Below the pieces are notes generated by a model that was not told the DNA's origin, ran no database searches, and was given only the letters and a program-made list of their open reading frames with translations. A DNA stretch of 8,805 bases from Ignavibacteriales bacterium. Its GTDB lineage: Bacteria; Bacteroidota; Ignavibacteria; Ignavibacteriales; Melioribacteraceae. Shown here piece after piece: positions 5,649 to 8,805 of the stretch. Within the stretch, counting starts at the first letter, position 1, and the number at the start of each line of letters is the position of its first letter. A program made the position numbers and the translations under genes. The DNA is taken from contig JAGVBL010000336.1 in the NCBI GenBank assembly GCA_020059785.1, positions 1-8,805 of the forward strand, written 5' to 3'.

Positions 5649-7463
5649 ATGAACGCGTCTTACGGACATAAATTTCATATACCCGTTTTAGGAGTTGGTT
5701 TTTCTGTTGATGCTCCATTAAAAGTTGCAAAGTACGGAATCTCTTCCGTCATGTCTCTTGTTGATGATACATTATTAGAAAAGCTGCGAAAACATTATCT
5801 TGAATCGAGAGACAAAACATATACACCTATCGAAACCAACGAAGCTGATTCAAGGGCAAAACGTATTACTGCTTATCTTAATATGGTTAATCAATTTGTA
5901 AAAGAGGATTTTGAAAAATTAAAGAGTTCATCCTTTGAACCCGGCAGCGAGATAACCAAATATTTTGAAATGCTTCCTGATGATTCAATTTTGAGAATTA
6001 AATACCTCGAAATGCTTGAGACTTCGGATATAAATTTAAAATTGAAAAACGAAAAATATATTCGGGAACATATTACACCCGGTTCAATTGATGTTAATAT
6101 TATGACGAAACTCGATAAGACAAATTATGATAGAGATGGAGCCGCTTTGCCGGTAGAGTTTAACGATGCTCTTGCCGCTTTGCGCGGTTATGCTTTAAGC
6201 GATCTTGAAAGCTCAATAATTTTTTCTGCGGGAATGAATCCCCGACTCTACAGCTACATCGAAACATTTAATGATTTCTACCCGGATATCAATTCTAATT
6301 TCAAAAAGAAAATAGTGATTAAGATAAGTGATTTCCGCTCGGCTCTTATTCAAGGAAAATTTTTAGCTAAGAAAGGATTGTGGGTTTCGGAATTCCGCAT
6401 TGAATCCGGATTGAATTGTGGAGGGCATGCTTTTGCTACCGACGGTTTACTAATGGGGCCAATACTTGAGGAACTCAAAAATCGAAAAGAAGAATTGATC
6501 AATACGCTTAAAGAAATTTATCTTCCGGCACTTGCCAAAAAAGAAATCTCTGTTGATGAGACCAAATTGACATACGATTTAACTGTTCAGGGAGGAATTG
6601 GAATTCCAAGCGAACAGGAATTTCTGATTCGTTACTATGGCGCTAAATCAGCCGGTTGGGGCAGCCCCTTTCTTTTGGTTCCGGAAGTTATGAACGTGGA
6701 TGACTATACTTTACAGCGATTATGCGACGCTCGCGAGGAAGATCTCTATCTAAGTGAAGTGTCCCCCTTAGGAGTGCCGTTTAATAATTTACGCAATAAC
6801 AGTAAAGACATAGAGAAAATTGAAAGAGTTGAGTTAGGAAAACCCGGGAGCCCGTGTCCTAAGAAGTTTTTAGTTTCGAACAGAGAGTTTTCCGATAAAC
6901 CGGTTTGCACTGCTTCAATTACATATCTCAATAAGAAAATTGCTCAGCTTAAGGAAAACATCACCGACACCGATCAATTCAGCAAGGAGTTTGATCGAGT
7001 AACGGACAAAGTTTGCTTATGCGAGGGACTTACAGTAACGCCATTAATTCTTAATAATATTCCCACTCCAAAACAGAGCCGTGCGGTTTCAGTATGCCCC
7101 GGTCCAAACATTGCATACTATTCCAAAGTAGCAACACTTAAGGAAATGGTTGATCATATTTACGGCAGAATTAACTTGGTAACTGATGAAAACCGTCCTA
7201 ATATGTTTGTGAAGGAGTTGCAATTATATATCGATTACTTCGAAAATAAAGTTGAAAAATCAGCTAAGGATTTTTCCTCGCAGACAGAAATTTATCTCAA
7301 TACATTCCGCGATAATCTAATTGAAGGAATTAATTATTACAAAGAAAAGATCAATGTAATAATGTCGGAATCTGAAAACGCCAGAGAAAAAATGCTTTCT
7401 GCGATTTACGAATTAGAACAAAGATTGATCTCTTTTACTGTGCCGGTTAGCCAGCCGGCATAA
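5649..7463 (+). CDS. Large TIM-barrel flavoprotein-like protein (distant nitronate monooxygenase/FabK relative) with Cys-rich region
   Basis: I know no characterised homologue of this 604-residue protein, but three blocks fit the nitronate monooxygenase/enoyl reductase (FabK) barrel in order. I-P-V-L-G-V-G-F-S-V (11-20), then K-Y-G-I-S-S-V, looks like the first strand and flavin loop. S-G-L-N-C257-G-G-H260-A-F (253-262) matches the xGGHxG block with the catalytic-type His. L-T-V-Q-G-G-I-G (311-318), then G-A-K-S-A-G-W-G-S-P-F-L (331-342), matches the GGI...GADGVxxGTRFL phosphate-binding half. A helical insertion of about 180 residues (40-220) separates the first and second blocks. After the barrel come scattered Cys: C403 (S-P-C-P), C420, C456-L-C458 and C483 (V-C-P-G-P-N), which could bind a metal or Fe-S cluster. 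Residues 520-595 look helical or coiled. There is no signal peptide, so a cytoplasmic oxidoreductase is inferred. The Shine-Dalgarno is poor, so the start is less certain. Confidence 0.8.
   Translation: MNASYGHKFHIPVLGVGFSVDAPLKVAKYGISSVMSLVDDTLLEKLRKHYLESRDKTYTPIETNEADSRAKRITAYLNMVNQFVKEDFEKLKSSSFEPGSEITKYFEMLPDDSILRIKYLEMLETSDINLKLKNEKYIREHITPGSIDVNIMTKLDKTNYDRDGAALPVEFNDALAALRGYALSDLESSIIFSAGMNPRLYSYIETFNDFYPDINSNFKKKIVIKISDFRSALIQGKFLAKKGLWVSEFRIESGLNCGGHAFATDGLLMGPILEELKNRKEELINTLKEIYLPALAKKEISVDETKLTYDLTVQGGIGIPSEQEFLIRYYGAKSAGWGSPFLLVPEVMNVDDYTLQRLCDAREEDLYLSEVSPLGVPFNNLRNNSKDIEKIERVELGKPGSPCPKKFLVSNREFSDKPVCTASITYLNKKIAQLKENITDTDQFSKEFDRVTDKVCLCEGLTVTPLILNNIPTPKQSRAVSVCPGPNIAYYSKVATLKEMVDHIYGRINLVTDENRPNMFVKELQLYIDYFENKVEKSAKDFSSQTEIYLNTFRDNLIEGINYYKEKINVIMSESENAREKMLSAIYELEQRLISFTVPVSQPA
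7441..7460 (+). other. GC-rich hairpin directly before the stop codon of the TIM-barrel gene
   Basis: TGCCGG (7441-7446) and CCGGCA (7455-7460) form a perfect 6-bp stem with an 8-base loop over the last codons, touching the TAA at 7461-7463. No T-tract follows. The arrangement repeats that at the end of the upstream kinase gene. Confidence 0.4.
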
Positions 7464-7518
7464 ACAGCTTCTTGAACGGATAAAGATTTCTTGCTGCAAT
7501 TCATTCCTCTTATTTTAA

Positions 7519-7534
7519 TAACTCACCTTACGCA
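7519..7534. repeat. Left terminal inverted repeat of the IS remnant
   Basis: TAACTCACCTTACGCA is the exact reverse complement of the sequence at 7902-7917. The outermost TA may belong to the target site, which would make the repeat proper ACTCACCTTACGCA (14 bp). Confidence 0.9.
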
Positions 7535-7590
7535 AAAAAGTATTCTATTAATTGATTTCAGAACTTTATAGCAAAGCAAGCCTTCATATT

Positions 7591-7677
7591 TTATAGTTCA
7601 TTAAAGGCGGTGCGATTTGCATAAATATAAAGTTTAGACCTAAGAGCTGTCTGATTAAGCTTGGCTCTAATGCTCAA
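7591..7677 (-). pseudogene. C-terminal transposase fragment
   Basis: Read on the minus strand from 7677, 28 codons give L-S-I-R-A-K-L-N-Q-T-A-L-R-S-K-L-Y-I-Y-A followed by N-R-T-A-F-N-E-L, then a TAA at 7593-7591. This Lys/Leu-rich helical end resembles the C-terminal tail of IS transposases of the type seen in the N-terminal fragment. It is in a different frame from that fragment and overlaps it at 7667-7677, so the deletion junction lies close to these bases. It has no start and is not functional. The identification rests on memory of family tails and on position, so it is less certain than the N-terminal piece. Confidence 0.6.
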
Positions 7678-7834
7678 ATATTCCAAGTAGTCCTGATGAT
7701 GTGAAATCTTCCGAACTCAAAAACCGTGTTACTTTATCGTGACTTATTTCACCCTTTACCAAGAATGATAATCCGGTGGCTGTTGTATATGAAAATGAAC
7801 TTAGAAGGTAATCTGAATTTGTTTCTAATAGTTG
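7667..7834 (-). pseudogene. N-terminal transposase fragment
   Basis: Read on the minus strand from 7834, 55 codons precede a TAG at 7669-7667. They include S-D-Y-L-L-S-S-F-S-Y-T-T-A-T-G-L-S and G-E-I-S-H-D-K-V-T-R-F-L-S-S. This is the N-terminal signature that I recognise from IS4/IS701-like DDE transposases, just ahead of where the first catalytic Asp region would start. The last residues before the stop (G-I-F-E-H) no longer fit the family, in keeping with a deletion junction there. The frame has no usable start codon: going upstream it meets a TAA without an ATG, GTG or TTG. None of the catalytic DDE residues remain. Confidence 0.75.
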
Positions 7835-7901
7835 CTTATCCGCGCCTTGCCTCTTATTTCTCCTCCGAAATTTACTCTTATTTCTTTTTTATTGATTCTA
7901 C

Positions 7902-7917
7902 TGCGTAAGGTGAGTTA
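7902..7917. repeat. Right terminal inverted repeat of the IS remnant
   Basis: TGCGTAAGGTGAGTTA matches the left end (7519-7534) in inverted orientation at all 16 positions. This is the transposase-start side, since the remnant reads leftward from here. Confidence 0.9.
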
Positions 7918-7967
7918 GTAATCTTAAAAAAGAATTAATAGCTGCAATAATTAACTAACAATTCCTG

Positions 7968-8000
7968 TTTGCATTTATTAAAGCATCTCTTATAGATTTG
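7968..8000 (+). promoter_or_regulatory. Promoter of the PfkB kinase gene
   Basis: TTTG (7968-7971) and TAGATTTG (7993-8000) match the Bacteroidota -33 TTTG and -7 TAnnTTTG elements exactly, with a 21-base spacer. The same bases can be read as a sigma70-like pair, TTGCAT and TATAGA, 16 bases apart. Either reading puts the transcript start close to 8005, so the leader would be very short and would begin near the ribosome binding site. The promoter lies outside the IS remnant, 51 bases from its right end. Confidence 0.5.
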
Positions 8001-8005
8001 TTATT

Positions 8006-8011
8006 AAGGAG
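8006..8011 (+). promoter_or_regulatory. Ribosome binding site of the PfkB kinase gene
   Basis: AAGGAG lies 10 bases before the ATG at 8022. It is the best Shine-Dalgarno match in the window and fixes the start of the kinase. Confidence 0.7.
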
Positions 8012-8021
8012 ATACTTTTTT

Positions 8022-8805
8022 ATGAGCTTTAGTGTTACTGCAATTGGAGAGATTCTTTTCGATATTTATCCCGATCAAAAAAGATTAGGCGGCGCTCCCT
8101 TCAATTTTATTTATCACATCTGGAAATTATTGGGTAACGCAAACTTTATTTCGAGTGTTGGTGATGATGAATCCGGAAATGAATTAATCGGCCATTTAGC
8201 CGGGATAGGATTTCCAACAGAATACATTTTTATAGATAAAAAATACCCGACCGGAACCGTAATAGTAAAACTTGACGAAAATAAAACCCCTCATTTTACA
8301 ATGAGCGGACTTAATTGTTTTGATTACTTTACCCTCGATACGAAATCACTAAAACTGATTGAAGAGAAAACCGATTTGCTCTACTTCGGTACTTTCGGTC
8401 AGAGAAATGAAGCTGCCCGAAATACAATTCAATCGACTTTCGGAAAAAATATTAAGTACTTCTGCGATCTTAATCTTAGACATGATTTCTTTTCTAAAGC
8501 AATGATTGAAGAATCCCTACGCACTTCAAATGTTGTAAAAATTAATGAAAGTGAATTAGCTGCTTTAAGATCCTATTTCAACTTACCCGAAGAAACTTAT
8601 AAAGCGATAATCCGGCTCATGGAAATATTTGAAATTGATCTACTTGCCGTTACTTTAGGCAAAGATGGTGCAATCATATCAGACGGAAAAAGTATTGATC
8701 AATATAAAACCGAACCTTCAGAAGTTATAGATACACTCGGCGCCGGAGATGCTTACTCGGCTATACTTTGTATCGGCTATTTATTCAACATGGAAATAAA
8801 AAAAA
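8022..8805 (+). CDS. PfkB-family sugar kinase, fructokinase-like (partial, C-terminus beyond right edge)
   Basis: The frame runs 261 codons from the ATG to the window edge with no stop, so perhaps the last 30-40 residues of a typical 290-300-residue enzyme are missing. It is a ribokinase-fold kinase that transfers the ATP gamma-phosphate to a sugar hydroxyl in the cytoplasm. Visible motifs are an N-terminal strand A-I-G-E-I-L-F-D (7-14), G-G-A-P-F-N (23-28) for substrate binding, D-L-N-L-R (149-153), K-I-N-E-S-E (173-178), V-T-L-G-K-D-G-A (210-217), and the PfkB signature D237-T-L-G-A-G-D243, where D243 is the catalytic base and G-A-G forms the anion hole. All catalytic motifs expected up to this point are present. 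The GGAPFN and NLR patterns fit fructokinase-like members best, but the substrate is not certain. It has its own promoter and is probably not cotranscribed with the upstream gene, from which the IS remnant separates it. Confidence 0.93.
   Translation, partial: MSFSVTAIGEILFDIYPDQKRLGGAPFNFIYHIWKLLGNANFISSVGDDESGNELIGHLAGIGFPTEYIFIDKKYPTGTVIVKLDENKTPHFTMSGLNCFDYFTLDTKSLKLIEEKTDLLYFGTFGQRNEAARNTIQSTFGKNIKYFCDLNLRHDFFSKAMIEESLRTSNVVKINESELAALRSYFNLPEETYKAIIRLMEIFEIDLLAVTLGKDGAIISDGKSIDQYKTEPSEVIDTLGAGDAYSAILCIGYLFNMEIKK

Larger units (their letters stand above)
7519..7917 (-). mobile_element. Internally deleted, MITE-like insertion sequence remnant (399 bp)
   Basis: The element is bounded by perfect 16-bp terminal inverted repeats and contains, on the minus strand, an N-terminal and a C-terminal piece of a DDE-type transposase gene joined out of frame. 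The catalytic middle, which would make up most of an element of roughly 1.3 kb, is missing. The N-terminal motif (T-T-A-T-G-L-S then G-E-I-S-H-D-K-V-T-R-F-L) recalls IS4/IS701-type transposases, but the family is tentative. No long target duplication is clear; only a TA is shared at both edges. It cannot move by itself but keeps both ends, so a full-length relative in the genome could mobilise it. It fills most of the gap between the TIM-barrel gene and the sugar kinase gene. Confidence 0.85.

Noticed and set aside
6746..6931. Minus-strand open frame opposite the TIM-barrel gene
   Set aside because: It is short, lies fully within a long coding frame, and has no motif or ribosome binding site.
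7726..7908. Plus-strand open frame of 60 codons in the gap before the sugar kinase
   Set aside because: It lies antisense within the IS remnant, shows no family motif and has no good ribosome binding site. The minus-strand reading gives recognisable transposase motifs instead.
4021..8805. A single operon or dedicated pathway joining the ATP-cone kinase, the TIM-barrel protein and the PfkB kinase
   Set aside because: A structured 284-base gap separates the first two, and a transposon remnant plus a separate promoter separates the third. Shared direction alone does not support one pathway.

Overview
The window looks like chromosomal DNA from an AT-rich bacterium of the Bacteroidota/Chlorobiota/Ignavibacteria part of the tree. 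The reasons are A+T-biased codon use, three exported proteins with short hydrophobic signal peptides, a promoter close to the Bacteroidota pattern (TTTG, then TAnnTTTG), and gene families that I associate with that group. This placement is inference; there is no rRNA or marker gene in the window.

Layout. On the left, two minus-strand genes form a tight pair: an exported M14 zinc carboxypeptidase (260-1891) and, 9 bases downstream, a conserved protein with a Cys-containing NCFEGA motif that runs off the left edge (1-250). A 211-base divergent spacer carrying an 11-bp perfect inverted repeat separates them from a plus-strand series: an exported DUF2891 protein (2103-3206), an exported beta-carbonic anhydrase (3283-3936) and an ATP-cone/uridine-kinase-like fusion (4021-5364). 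Next comes a 284-base gap rich in potential RNA secondary structure, then a 604-residue protein that reads as a distant nitronate-monooxygenase/FabK-type TIM barrel with an added Cys-rich region (5649-7463).

The 558-base gap that follows is mostly occupied by a 399-bp decayed insertion element (7519-7917). It has perfect 16-bp terminal inverted repeats and keeps only the two ends of a transposase gene, with the catalytic middle deleted. A good promoter follows, then a PfkB-family sugar kinase (8022 to the right edge, truncated by the window).

How the genes fit together: this looks like ordinary housekeeping and accessory metabolism (periplasmic peptide trimming, CO2/bicarbonate exchange, nucleoside and sugar phosphorylation), not one dedicated system. 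The least described parts are the kinase with a fused nucleotide-sensing ATP-cone, the unusual TIM-barrel protein after it with its structured leader, and the MITE-like transposon remnant. I see no CRISPR array, tRNA, rRNA, phage or toxin-antitoxin locus.
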